This document shows positions 1 to 11,190 of a stretch of 12,960 nt of DNA, piece after piece. Positions within the stretch are counted from its first letter, which is position 1; every line of letters begins with the position of its first letter. Source of the DNA: an uncultured Chromatiaceae bacterium (lineage in GTDB: Bacteria > Pseudomonadota > Gammaproteobacteria > Enterobacterales > Alteromonadaceae); the NCBI GenBank assembly GCA_946481195.1, contig CAMLNG010000051.1:1-12960 (forward strand). Direction: 5' to 3'. The position numbers were made by a program, and so were the translations under genes. The notes beneath the pieces were generated by a model. It was given only the letters and a program-made list of their open reading frames with translations, made no database searches and was not told the DNA's origin.

Positions 1-1958
1 GTTTGTTGTTCCTGTTCAAGCCCTTGACGGGTCTGAGCCACTGAACCTGCCAGCCGGTTCAGCATCGTCTGAATTTCTGCCGTTGCATTTGCGGTATTGG
101 CCGACAATCGTCTGACTTCATCAGCGACCACAGCGAAACCACGGCCATGTTCACCTGCACGCGCGGCCTCAATTGCCGCGTTTAATGCCAGCAAGTTAGT
201 TTGTTCTGCCACGCCACGGATAGTTTCCAGCACCTGCATAATGTCGGTCGAGGCTTTATCCAACGTCAGCATACTGCCTGCTGAATGCCGGACCTGTTCT
301 GCCAACTGGCCAATCTGTTGATTAAGCGATTTGACGCTGTCTTCGCCGGAAACAGCCTGCTGATGGGTCAGGGCCGCGTCGTCATTGGCTAACGCGATTT
401 GTTGCTGCAATTGCGCCAGTGCTGCCGATGCCTGAGCAGCCTCTACATCGAGCTGGGTCAACGCTGCTTTTTGCTGATACACCGCAGTTTTACTGCGCAT
501 ACTGATTTGCAGATTCTGTGCGGCCAGCTCTTTGCTGTGCTGGCCGGCCTGCTGCACTCCCCGCAATAGTGCCGATAACCGGCTAAATAGCTGCTGCAAT
601 GCTGCAGCGGTTTGACTCAGTTCGGTATCACGTTGCGGCACAAATTGCTGTCTGAGGTCTTGCTGTTCGGCTGCCTGCATCAGCTGCCCAGATAACTGCT
701 CCAGTGGTTTGGCAATACCAACACCGAGCCGGCGAGTCAGCCAGAATAGCAGAATCCCCAGGACAATCGCAGTGAAGGCGCTGCTAAGCCACAGTTGTTG
801 CTGCAGGCCTCTGAGTGACTGATAAAGCTCAGCAGTTTGCTGCTGCGTGACCAGCAGCACTGGCTGACCACCAAGCGATACTGCTTCGGTGCGCTGTAAA
901 TAGTCCTCGCCATCAGCGCCGACAATCTGCCGGTTTTGTTGCTTGCCCTGTAGCAACTGGCTGATTTCCGCGGCTGCCAGAGTTGGTTGGCTCGCGTTTC
1001 GCAGTGTGGTCAACAGCTGGCCACTGCTATCGAGTAAAAAACTATCGCCGGAATCACCCAAACCAATCTCACGCCAGTTTTGCTGATCAGACATCAAAGC
1101 GCTGACAGTGCTCAGTGGTAATTGCAACACCAGCACGCCGTTTAGTTTCTGATCCTGCGGGTTTAACACCGGGGCGGCCATAAACAGCGTGAGCTCGTCA
1201 AACTTAGCGCTAAAAGGTGCAGCTGCCGATACTTGCCAGCCGAGCGCTGGTTGCTTAATCACTTGCGAAACCAAAGTCGCCAGTGCTGTATTGGCAAAGG
1301 CACCATTTTGCAGTGACGTTGCAAACGCGGGCCCTTTATTGACGGAATACAACACTGCTTTCGACTGTGCATCCACCAGGTACAGGTCGTCATAGTGCAG
1401 GCGGGTCACCAGCTCCCGGAAGCTCTGATGAAATCTTTTATGCTGCTGGCCGTAAACAGAGCCGTCAGCGCGGTCGGTCATTTTGGCAAGTTCCGCCGGC
1501 TTGTTTGGATTGGTCACCAGATAATAACGCTGTAACAGTAAAGTTTCTAACGAGGCTTTTTCCAGCCATGCAGACACTGCAGGCTTAGCACCAAAACCGG
1601 TGGCCAGAGGCAGGTAGCGCTGCTGATACCATTGCCCCACCTCGGCTCGCAAGGCATCAACACCGGGATTTTCCACTTCGTAACGATACGACTGATAAGG
1701 ATTTTTCAGCGCCTGTACGGCTTCCTGTGTCATGCGGTTGGATGCCAGACTTTGTAACAGGTCACGCTGTTGGTCCATATATTGGGTCAGTGCCTGACGC
1801 CGGCCGGTCGCAACAGCCAGGAAACGTTGCTCAATACTGTCACTGAGCGCGGTCTCTGCTTTTTTTCCGGCAATAGAACTGCTAATCGCAACAGCCAGTA
1901 CCATGGCACCAATTGTTGTACCACCCATTACCCACATCAGTCTTTGTGCAATTTTCAT
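1..1958 (-). CDS. Methyl-accepting chemotaxis protein (C-terminus cut by window edge)
   Basis: Inner-membrane chemoreceptor that would feed the CheA/CheW array. Reading leftwards from the ATG at 1956-1958 (GGTGG lies about 10 bases upstream), the frame stays open to base 1 for 652 residues. A first membrane helix is at about residues 7-28. A large periplasmic region of about 350 residues follows; its YDDLYLVD and VLYSV stretches (about residues 195-215) look like a double Cache ligand-binding domain. The second membrane helix is at about 386-406 and ends in LTRRLG. A HAMP-like segment starts with the IAKPLEQLS motif, then a long glutamine- and alanine-rich helix. The signalling hairpin tip is clear at about residue 580-600: [19 protein letters not shown] followed by [12 protein letters not shown]. 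Roughly the last 100-130 residues, including the far methylation helix, lie outside the window. The ligand cannot be read from sequence. Confidence 0.93.
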   Translation of the reverse strand, partial: MKIAQRLMWVMGGTTIGAMVLAVAISSSIAGKKAETALSDSIEQRFLAVATGRRQALTQYMDQQRDLLQSLASNRMTQEAVQALKNPYQSYRYEVENPGVDALRAEVGQWYQQRYLPLATGFGAKPAVSAWLEKASLETLLLQRYYLVTNPNKPAELAKMTDRADGSVYGQQHKRFHQSFRELVTRLHYDDLYLVDAQSKAVLYSVNKGPAFATSLQNGAFANTALATLVSQVIKQPALGWQVSAAAPFSAKFDELTLFMAAPVLNPQDQKLNGVLVLQLPLSTVSALMSDQQNWREIGLGDSGDSFLLDSSGQLLTTLRNASQPTLAAAEISQLLQGKQQNRQIVGADGEDYLQRTEAVSLGGQPVLLVTQQQTAELYQSLRGLQQQLWLSSAFTAIVLGILLFWLTRRLGVGIAKPLEQLSGQLMQAAEQQDLRQQFVPQRDTELSQTAAALQQLFSRLSALLRGVQQAGQHSKELAAQNLQISMRSKTAVYQQKAALTQLDVEAAQASAALAQLQQQIALANDDAALTHQQAVSGEDSVKSLNQQIGQLAEQVRHSAGSMLTLDKASTDIMQVLETIRGVAEQTNLLALNAAIEAARAGEHGRGFAVVADEVRRLSANTANATAEIQTMLNRLAGSVAQTRQGLEQEQQ

Positions 1959-2197
1959 TTGCGTTGTTCCACCATCAAATCAGCCCGTCGGCGGGGATCG
2001 CGCAGAGCTTAGGTGGAATAGATGACAGATTTGTGACACCAAAGACGTTTAGATGGCTAATTTGTTTTAATTGTTGGTTTACCAACCAATATCAGCGTTA
2101 TAACTTTTATGTATATATCTAGCACTTATGGCTATAGAATAATTTTGATATAGTTTTGCCAGTTATGTACTGCGATATGCATTCAGGCGGGACCAAA
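1959..2197. promoter_or_regulatory. Divergent promoter region between chemoreceptor and MBL enzyme
   Basis: This 239-base spacer carries the promoters for both divergent genes. It turns strongly AT-rich from about 2060 onward. It holds several TATAAT-like hexamers on the plus strand (TATAAC at 2099-2104, TAGAAT at 2135-2140, TATAGT at 2149-2154), none with a convincing -35 partner, so I do not pick one. A 6-base-arm inverted repeat is listed separately. No coding sequence is visible. No sigma-28 flagellar/chemotaxis promoter (TAAA, 15 bases, GCCGATAA) was found in front of the chemoreceptor. Confidence 0.45.
2074..2089. promoter_or_regulatory. Inverted repeat, candidate operator for the MBL gene
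   Basis: The bases read TTGGTT, TACC, AACCAA: a perfect 6-base inverted repeat with a 4-base centre, which can also be read as TTGGT-TT-ACCAA. With one unpaired base the symmetry extends outward to ATTG...CAAT. It lies about 110 bases upstream of the MBL start and just ahead of the TATAAC hexamer at 2099. Persulfide dioxygenase genes of this type are often controlled by a repressor such as BigR/SqrR that binds a palindrome, but this one does not visibly match a known box and no such regulator is in the window. Confidence 0.3.
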
Positions 2198-3064
2198 ATG
2201 TCATCGTTACAATTTCTCAGTTATTTCGACAAAGATTCTAATACTTTTAGTTACTTAGTTTGGGACCAAAGCAGTAAAGCTGCCGTAGTCATTGACGCTG
2301 TACTGAACTTTGATGCAGCTTCCGGACGCACCGGTACCACAGGTGTTGAAAGAATTGCGCAGGACATTCAAAGGCAACAACTGCGGCTGCACTACATTCT
2401 GGAAACCCATGTTCACGCCGACCACTTAAGTGGCGCTGCAGCGCTGAAAAAGATCAGCGGCAGCCCTGTGCCTGTGGGGATAGGTGACCAGATTTGTCGC
2501 GTACAGCAAGTATTTGGCGCGCTGTTTGCGCTGCCAACACAGGCTGACGGCAAGCCATTTGACCTGTTATTGGCCGATGGCGCTACTTTGGCATTGGGTA
2601 CCACGACCATCCGGGTGTTGCATACACCAGGTCACACACCGGCTTGTGTGTCTTATCTCATCGGCGATTTGTTGTTTGTTGGTGACACTTTGTTTATGCC
2701 GGATTATGGTACCGCGCGATGTGATTTCCCCGGCGGCGACGCCGCAACATTGTATCGTTCTATCCAAAAGCTTTTTACGCTGCCGGATAATACCCGCATG
2801 CTGATGTGTCACGATTACGGCGCACCGGGCCGGCCTGATGTCGCCAATGAAACTTCAGTCGGTGCGCAAAAATCTCAGAATATCCATGTCGGACAAGGCC
2901 GTACTGAGGCAGAATTTGTCACACTGCGCACCAGCCGCGATGCCACTCTCAGCATGCCGAAACTGCTGCTGCCCTCGGTGCAGGTGAATATGCAGGCCGG
3001 TGAATTACCCGAAGCCTCAGCGAACGGTATCCGTTATCTGAAACTGCCACTGAATCAGTTTTAA
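2198..3064 (+). CDS. MBL-fold hydrolase, probable persulfide dioxygenase (Blh/ETHE1 type)
   Basis: Probable iron-dependent sulfur dioxygenase, which in this family oxidises glutathione persulfide to sulfite and glutathione during sulfide detoxification. The 288-residue protein has the full metal-site set of the metallo-beta-lactamase fold: THVHADH at residues 70-76 (His71, His73, Asp75, His76), HTPGHT with His146, GDTLF with Asp163, and CHDYGAPGR with His205. The DYGTARCDFPGGD segment and the C-terminal tail SMPKLLLPSVQVN are typical of the Blh-like persulfide dioxygenase subgroup. The ATG at 2198 is preferred over an upstream TTG at 2156, because AGGCGGG sits 6 bases before it and the protein then starts at the conserved domain. 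The next gene begins 5 bases after the stop, so the two are probably co-transcribed. Assignment to this rather than another MBL subgroup is by motif reading only. Confidence 0.85.
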   Translation: MSSLQFLSYFDKDSNTFSYLVWDQSSKAAVVIDAVLNFDAASGRTGTTGVERIAQDIQRQQLRLHYILETHVHADHLSGAAALKKISGSPVPVGIGDQICRVQQVFGALFALPTQADGKPFDLLLADGATLALGTTTIRVLHTPGHTPACVSYLIGDLLFVGDTLFMPDYGTARCDFPGGDAATLYRSIQKLFTLPDNTRMLMCHDYGAPGRPDVANETSVGAQKSQNIHVGQGRTEAEFVTLRTSRDATLSMPKLLLPSVQVNMQAGELPEASANGIRYLKLPLNQF

Positions 3065-3069
3065 GCCAG

Positions 3070-3666
3070 ATGCAAAGCTATCGCCGCCTGCTGGTTGCCA
3101 CCGATATCTTTGGTGCAACACCAGCCCTGCAACAAGTGCTGACACAACTGCCGGCAATGTTGAGCGGGCAGTTGCAGCTCACACTATGTCAGCCAGACAG
3201 CTGCCGCAAAACCCTGGCAGTGTTTACGGATGACCAGCTGGCTTATCAGGCATTTTTACTGCACGGTGGCCTCGAGCGGTATCAGCAGCAGGTGCACCAG
3301 GCGTTGTCCGCGCTGCAACCGGATCTGGTACTTGGGTTTAGTGCCGGCGCTGCTGCACTCTGGTGTTCGTTAAGTAGCGCTGACTGTGCCGGCACCATCG
3401 GCCAGGCGCTACTTTGCTACGGCGGCCAAATCCGGCAACATCCTGAATTAACGCCGCATTGGCCGGTGACTTGTCTGTGGACTGATGAAAGTCATTTTGA
3501 TGTAGTGGCACTGCAGCAACAGCTCAGTCAATCCGGCAATGTTCGACAACAGTATTGGCCGCAACGGCATGGATTTATCAATCCGCATTCCAGCGGATTT
3601 GATCACTCAGCAGCTGCTGAATTCTGGTTAGCTTGCCAGCGCTGGATGCAAAGCGGGGATTTTTAA
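3070..3666 (+). CDS. Short dienelactone-hydrolase-like alpha/beta hydrolase
   Basis: A 198-residue protein, shorter than the usual 230-250 residues of dienelactone hydrolases. Visible features fit that family: a GFSAG nucleophile elbow with Ser91 (Ser in place of the Cys of the classical enzymes), an acidic TDES stretch around Asp139, and RHGFINP with His167, followed by an AAAEFWLACQRW helix like the family C-terminus. It appears compact at the N-terminus, where the RLLVATDIFG opening replaces the longer usual leader. No signal peptide or membrane helix is seen, so it is probably cytoplasmic. It starts 5 bases after the MBL gene with no good ribosome binding site of its own, which suggests translational coupling. 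Substrate unknown; a role linked to the sulfur chemistry of its neighbour is only an inference from gene order. Confidence 0.75.
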   Translation: MQSYRRLLVATDIFGATPALQQVLTQLPAMLSGQLQLTLCQPDSCRKTLAVFTDDQLAYQAFLLHGGLERYQQQVHQALSALQPDLVLGFSAGAAALWCSLSSADCAGTIGQALLCYGGQIRQHPELTPHWPVTCLWTDESHFDVVALQQQLSQSGNVRQQYWPQRHGFINPHSSGFDHSAAAEFWLACQRWMQSGDF

Positions 3667-3676
3667 TGTAAAAAAA

Positions 3677-3704
3677 CAGCGGGCCCGAAGGCCCGCTGCG
3701 TTTT
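3677..3704. terminator. Bidirectional Rho-independent terminator
   Basis: A perfect 9-base stem CAGCGGGCC / GGCCCGCTG around the tetraloop CGAA. On the plus strand it is followed by CG and TTTT and ends the MBL-hydrolase transcript 10 bases after the stop codon. On the minus strand the loop reads UUCG closed by C-G, an exceptionally stable tetraloop, and is followed by seven T (complement of 3670-3676). It would end the arginine operon transcript coming from the right. Confidence 0.9.
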
Positions 3705-3750
3705 CTACATCTTCACTTCAATTGACACACTCTTGAGGTGAATTCTTAAA

Positions 3751-3863
3751 GACCAACAGGCAAACTGCCCCCCGGCAGCTCAAACCTGTGGTCGGGATGC
3801 TCTGAGTTTTCAACCTCAGTGAGCATTCGTAGGCGCCCGTCAGCCGGCATGTGACCGGCCGGG
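3751..3863. other. Run of three strong hairpins between convergent genes (possible structured RNA)
   Basis: Three stem-loops tile this stretch almost end to end. The first (3751-3793) pairs GACC and ACAGG with CCTGT and GGTC around one bulged A, with an inner CTGCC/GGCAG stem. The second (3797-3826) pairs ATGCTC+TGAG with CTCA+GAGCAT across a 2-base bulge, with loop TTTTCAAC. The third (3836-3863) pairs CCCG and GCCGG with CCGGC and CGGG across a TCA bulge, with loop CATGTGA. No open reading frame of note crosses it. It is either the 3' untranslated region of the arginine operon (minus strand, ending at the UUCG terminator) or a separate RNA. I do not recognise a known RNA family. Confidence 0.4.
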
Positions 3864-3877
3864 GTTCGCATTCGCAA

Positions 3878-3901
3878 GCGCGTTATCTGGCGCGTTATCT
3901 G
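3878..3901. repeat. Perfect 12-bp tandem duplication over the DUF1338 stop codon
   Basis: GCGCGTTATCTG occurs twice in direct succession (3878-3889 and 3890-3901). It covers the last codons of the DUF1338 gene, and because 12 is a multiple of three, the stop codon (TTA on this strand) is present twice in the same frame, at 3895-3897 and 3883-3885. This looks like a recent slippage or duplication event that is neutral for the protein. Confidence 0.85.
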
Positions 3902-4698
3902 GCGTTGGTACTTTCAAAGATCTTGTCGGCAGAAGCCGCAACAAAACCAGTGTAGAGCGAGCCGTCTGCGGTTGGGTAACGCAGCGCGAATTCATAGAAG
4001 CAGCTTGGTACCGATAACACACCGTCAGTGAAAGCAACTTCAGCTTCATCAGCCAGCGTTGAGGATTGCTCCAGCAACACGTCGGCTGAACCTTTGATTT
4101 CGCCGCCTGAGGTATTCAGTGGGAAACCCGCATCTTTTAACGCCTGATTGACACTTTCAAGCGTGGTAAAATTCTGCAGCGCATTGACTGACACTGTGAA
4201 GTGGTTGGCGCGGAAACCCCAGACTGCCATCCAGGCGGCATATTCGCTTTCTTCCAGCAGCAAGCGATAAGTCGCCTGGTCAATGTTCCAGTGCCGGCCT
4301 GAATAGATAAAATTCTCTGCAGTCACGGCTTCTACCGGAATTTGCTCGACTAACTTTTGCACCGCTTGCTGCAGCATTGGCGAACATTTTTCTACCAGCA
4401 GTTCAGAAATAAACACTTTTGGTGCTGTAGGGTCCGGATGCTCAAAATGTTTGGCATAGAGCTTTTTCGCTTCAAAATGGTATTCGCCAGCTTCTTTGTA
4501 ACCCACAGCAATAAAGTGTGCGGCCAGTTTGTCGAGGCCAACTTTATCCAGATTAAATGTACGCAGCGCGATATGGTCGTTGATCACATCATCCTGCTGA
4601 CCTGAGCCGAGCAGGGCGTGGATCTTCTCTGCAGAAGGGGTCAGTTGTACGTAGTCTTGCCACAGAGCGGCGAATAAATCTTTAAAATTGCTATGCAT
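3895..4698 (-). CDS. DUF1338 family protein, VOC-like (HglS/YdcJ family)
   Basis: A 267-residue DUF1338 protein. Characterised relatives (HglS of Pseudomonas lysine catabolism, related to YdcJ) are Fe(II)-dependent 2-oxoadipate dioxygenase/decarboxylases with a VOC-type fold and a His-His-Glu metal site. All three likely ligands are visible here: His42 in NDHIALRTF, His166 in ANHFTVS and Glu236 in CFYEFALRYP. The protein is much shorter than the roughly 450-residue HglS form, so its substrate probably differs. It starts at the ATG at 4696-4698 with AGG about 8 bases upstream. It is the last gene of the arginine succinyltransferase operon, 100 bases after astD, in the same direction. I recall a similar neighbour of ast genes in Shewanella. 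A role in oxidising a 2-oxo acid made during arginine or ornithine breakdown is an inference. Confidence 0.85.
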   Translation of the reverse strand: MHSNFKDLFAALWQDYVQLTPSAEKIHALLGSGQQDDVINDHIALRTFNLDKVGLDKLAAHFIAVGYKEAGEYHFEAKKLYAKHFEHPDPTAPKVFISELLVEKCSPMLQQAVQKLVEQIPVEAVTAENFIYSGRHWNIDQATYRLLLEESEYAAWMAVWGFRANHFTVSVNALQNFTTLESVNQALKDAGFPLNTSGGEIKGSADVLLEQSSTLADEAEVAFTDGVLSVPSCFYEFALRYPTADGSLYTGFVAASADKIFESTNAR

Positions 4699-4723
4699 GG
4701 GTTTGCCTGTTATTTACTGCTAA

Positions 4724-4750
4724 GGCCGCATATTTTAAAGCGCTGCGGCC
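4724..4750. other. Intergenic hairpin between astD and the DUF1338 gene
   Basis: Seven-base perfect arms GGCCGCA / TGCGGCC enclose a 13-base AT-rich loop. No run of T follows on the minus strand, so it is not a standard terminator. It could be a partial attenuator, an RNase or exonuclease stop that sets the level of the last operon gene, or chance. Confidence 0.35.
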
Positions 4751-4798
4751 GGAACTACTTTGATCTTGCTAAAACTTTTTAACTTTATGCATCCGGGC

Positions 4799-7311
<2,513 letters not shown>

Positions 7312-7364
7312 TGTTTACATCCTGAACAAAGCCGGCGCCAGGCACCGGTCTGTAAAGTCATAGA

Positions 7365-8684
<1,320 letters not shown>

Positions 8685-8733
8685 TTACGTTATTATATTG
8701 GGCAGGGTCGTCAAACTGCAGTATCATAATCAG

Positions 8734-8748
8734 CAAATGTACGATTTG
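8734..8748. promoter_or_regulatory. 15-bp palindrome, candidate Lrp/AsnC-type operator
   Basis: CAAAT-GTACG-ATTTG has perfect 5-base arms and the 15-base size typical of Lrp/AsnC family sites. It covers the expected start point of the regulator gene (just after its -10 at 8722-8727) and lies about 50-60 bases upstream of the predicted astC start point. One site could therefore repress the regulator and activate astC. Confidence 0.4.
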
Positions 8749-8779
8749 TTTTACCATAATGACGGAGTGTTTTAGCAAA

Positions 8780-9208
8780 ATGCTAAGCAAAGAAGATGAA
8801 AGACTGTTAGCGCTGCTGCGCACCAACGCGCGGGCCAGCGTGTCTGATCTGGCGCGGCTGTTAGATTTATCCCGCTCGACGGTACAGACCCGCATCGCCC
8901 GGCTGGAGCAAACCGGCGTCATTCGCGGTTACGTGCTGGACTATGGCGACAGCTACACCAAATCTTTAGTGTCGGCGCATGTGTCGATTAAAGTGAAACA
9001 AAAACTGACGGTCAAAACCAATAACGAGCTGAAGCAAATCCCCCAAATCGCTGAACTTTATGCCATCAGCGGCGAATATGACCTGATTGCCGTGGTCCAG
9101 GCGCAAAGTACCGAACAGCTCAGCCATTTACTTGATCAGATTGGTGATCTGGACGGTGTAGAACGGACTAATTCATCAGTGATCCTCGAAACCAAATTTA
9201 AACGATAA
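8780..9208 (+). CDS. Lrp/AsnC family transcriptional regulator
   Basis: A 142-residue DNA-binding protein. A winged helix-turn-helix occupies about residues 3-58 (recognition region SDLARLLDLSRSTVQTRIARLE), and a RAM effector-binding domain runs from about 65 to 138 with the usual SGEYDLIAVV strand. Members of this family form dimers to octamers and sense amino acids; arginine, ornithine or a succinylated intermediate is a reasonable guess for the ligand here but is inference. The ATG at 8780 gives a protein opening MLSKEDERLLALLR, normal for the family, with GGAG 12 bases upstream; an ATG at 8759 would add seven atypical residues and lacks any ribosome binding site. It is transcribed divergently from astC, the classic arrangement for a local regulator. 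It is not Lrp itself (which is about 164 residues). Confidence 0.92.
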   Translation: MLSKEDERLLALLRTNARASVSDLARLLDLSRSTVQTRIARLEQTGVIRGYVLDYGDSYTKSLVSAHVSIKVKQKLTVKTNNELKQIPQIAELYAISGEYDLIAVVQAQSTEQLSHLLDQIGDLDGVERTNSSVILETKFKR

Positions 9209-9367
9209 AGTCAGATATACGAAAAAGGTGGTGCACCAACAACAAAATGCCTGCAGCCACCGGTAGCCGCAAATGTCCGACCAGTTGTCTGAAATTTTAC
9301 TACAGGGTCAGAACAGCGGTAGAATCCGCCCACTTTTCGCCAGATGGCCGCCATTTCCGGGAATATT
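9209..9367 (+). promoter_or_regulatory. Intergenic region upstream of maeA
   Basis: This 159-base gap holds a perfect 10-base palindrome TGGTGCACCA at 9229-9238 shortly after the regulator's stop codon, with no T-run behind it, so no clear terminator. TAGAAT at 9320-9325 is a fair -10 hexamer for maeA, but the -35 at 17 bases (TTACTA) is weak. The ribosome binding site GGGAA ends about 5 bases before the maeA ATG. Confidence 0.35.
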
Positions 9368-11059
9368 ATGAGTCAAGCAGATAACACCCCTTTGTACATT
9401 CACTACGCCGGCCCCGCGTTATTAGAAACTCCGCTACTGAATAAAGGCAGTGCCTTCAGCCGCGAAGAGCGCGCTGCATTTAACCTGACAGGCCTGTTGC
9501 CGCCGCGGTACGAGACCATCGAAGAGCAGGCCGCCCGTGCTTATATGCAGTATTCTTCGTTTGAAGAGCCAATCAACAAACACATCTATCTGCGGGTGGT
9601 GCAGGACAACAATGAAACTTTATTTCATCGCCTGCTGCAAAACCATCTCGAAGAAATGCTGCCGATCATTTACACACCCACGGTTGGCGACGCTTGCGAG
9701 CGCTTCTCTGATATTTACCGCAGCGCCCGTGGTTTGTTTATTTCTTACAGCGATCGCGACCAGCTCGACGATGTGCTGCGCAGCGCGACCAAGAAAAAAG
9801 TGAAGGTTATTGTGGTCACCGACGGCGAACGTGTGCTGGGTCTGGGCGACCAGGGCATTGGCGGCATGGGGATTTCGATTGGCAAACTGTCACTCTACAC
9901 CGCCTGTGGCGGCATCAGCCCGGCTTATACCTTACCGGTATGCCTCGATGTCGGCACCAACAACGAAAAACTGCTGAACGACCCGTTTTACATGGGCAAC
10001 CGCCATCGCCGCATCAGCGGTGACGACTACTATGAATTCGTTGACAAATTTATCAAGGCCGTCAAACGCCGCTGGCCGGAAGCCATGGTGCAGTTTGAGG
10101 ATTTCGCTCAGCCGAACGCCATGCCGTTACTGAAGCGCTACCGTGACCAGATCTGTTGTTTTAATGACGACATTCAGGGCACTGCCGCTGTCACTGTCGG
10201 TACTTTATTGGCAGCTTGCCGCTCGAAAGGCGTGAAACTTTCTGATCAAAAAGTGGTGTTTGTTGGTGCAGGTTCGGCCGGCTGTGGCATTGCTGAGCAG
10301 GTGATTAGCCAGATGGTCAGCGAAGGCATTGATGATGCGACGGCGCGCGGCCAAGTCTTTATGGTGGACCGCCATGGTTTACTGACCGAAGGCATGGAAG
10401 ATTTACGTGATTTCCAGCAAGCGTTAGTGCAAACCAAAGCCGCAATCAGCCACTGGTCATTCAGCGGTGATTATGCCTCGCTGCGGGATGTAATGAACTG
10501 TGCCAAACCGGACATCTTAATTGGTGTATCCGGCGTTGCCGGTCTGTTTACTGAAGCTGTGATCAAAGCGATGAAAAAACACTGCGCGCTGCCCATCATC
10601 ATGCCACTCAGTAACCCGATTAAACAGATTGAAGCCCGACCGGAAAAAATCATTGAATGGACTGATGGTGAAGTCATTATCGCCACCGGCAGCCCGTTTA
10701 AACCTATTGAATATAAAGGCAAAACTTATCCGGTAGCGCAGTGTAATAACAGCTACATTTTCCCTGGCATCGGTCTTGGCGTACTGGCCTGTAAAGCGCG
10801 TCGCATCAGCGACGAGATGCTGCGGGTCGCCAGTGAAACTTTGGCTGCGGCGTCACCGCTGGCCAACACGGGCGAGGGCGGCATTCTGCCACCACTGACG
10901 CAATTGTCTGAGTTATCTAAAGAAATTGCCTTTGCTGTGGCAAAAATGGCCATGGCGCAAGGCCACGCTTTAGAAATGGATGACGAACGCCTGCTGCGCA
11001 AAATCAACAGCAATTTCTGGAAACCGGAATACCGCTTGTACAAACGCGTCAGCAGCTAA
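9368..11059 (+). CDS. maeA: NAD-dependent malic enzyme
   Basis: Oxidative decarboxylation of malate to pyruvate and CO2, linking the TCA cycle to gluconeogenesis or acetyl-CoA supply. The 563-residue protein is the size of E. coli MaeA (565) and reads closely like it from residue 10 ([20 protein letters not shown]) to the end ([14 protein letters not shown]). Active-site elements: Tyr102 in IYTPTVG, the [13 protein letters not shown] block at 151-163, Lys173 in GKLSLY, metal ligands Glu244/Asp245 in QFEDFAQ and Asp268 in [12 protein letters not shown], and the nucleotide fold [14 protein letters not shown] at 297-310. The ATG at 9368 is chosen over 9344 because GGGAA precedes it and the extra eight residues are not conserved. 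Monocistronic by appearance, with a hairpin after the stop. Functionally it fits beside arginine catabolism, which delivers succinate. Confidence 0.96.
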   Translation: MSQADNTPLYIHYAGPALLETPLLNKGSAFSREERAAFNLTGLLPPRYETIEEQAARAYMQYSSFEEPINKHIYLRVVQDNNETLFHRLLQNHLEEMLPIIYTPTVGDACERFSDIYRSARGLFISYSDRDQLDDVLRSATKKKVKVIVVTDGERVLGLGDQGIGGMGISIGKLSLYTACGGISPAYTLPVCLDVGTNNEKLLNDPFYMGNRHRRISGDDYYEFVDKFIKAVKRRWPEAMVQFEDFAQPNAMPLLKRYRDQICCFNDDIQGTAAVTVGTLLAACRSKGVKLSDQKVVFVGAGSAGCGIAEQVISQMVSEGIDDATARGQVFMVDRHGLLTEGMEDLRDFQQALVQTKAAISHWSFSGDYASLRDVMNCAKPDILIGVSGVAGLFTEAVIKAMKKHCALPIIMPLSNPIKQIEARPEKIIEWTDGEVIIATGSPFKPIEYKGKTYPVAQCNNSYIFPGIGLGVLACKARRISDEMLRVASETLAAASPLANTGEGGILPPLTQLSELSKEIAFAVAKMAMAQGHALEMDDERLLRKINSNFWKPEYRLYKRVSS

Positions 11060-11065
11060 AACCAG

Positions 11066-11097
11066 CCCGGCGAAATCCCCTGAAGTATTTCGCCGGG
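11066..11097 (+). terminator. Hairpin terminator after maeA
   Basis: Perfect 11-base arms CCCGGCGAAAT / ATTTCGCCGGG around a 10-base loop, beginning 6 bases after the maeA stop codon. The following tract (AACTTTCTGCAGTTTTT) is only moderately T-rich, so termination may be partial. Confidence 0.65.
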
Positions 11098-11190
11098 AAC
11101 TTTCTGCAGTTTTTCTCAGTTTAAACCAACTTTTTTCCGTGCAGCTGCGACCAACCAGCATCATCAATTCATTGAGAGCCCGAGGTCTTT

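Noticed and set aside
97..1588. Several small plus-strand open frames over the chemoreceptor region
   Set aside because: They lie antisense to the continuous minus-strand chemoreceptor frame, have no ribosome sites and no family-like sequence.
3860..3876. tRNA T-arm-like GGGGTTCGCATTCGC
   Set aside because: The stem does not pair as a T-arm and no acceptor or anticodon stem can be built around it.
3881..3904. Integron attC-like GTTAT motifs
   Set aside because: They do not match the GTTRRRY core or its inverse core, and are fully explained by the 12-bp tandem duplication.
8709..8714. TTGACG on the minus strand as -35 of the astC promoter
   Set aside because: It is only 11 bases from the TATAAT hexamer, too close for a sigma-70 promoter.
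8739..8756. TyrR-box-like sequence in the regulator leader (TGTA...TTTAC)
   Set aside because: Only a partial match to the TGTAAA-N6-TTTACA consensus, and it overlaps the better 15-bp palindrome; no link to aromatic amino acids in the window.
9253..9387. Short plus-strand frame of 44 codons between the regulator and maeA
   Set aside because: No ribosome binding site, no recognisable composition, and it overlaps the maeA start in another frame.
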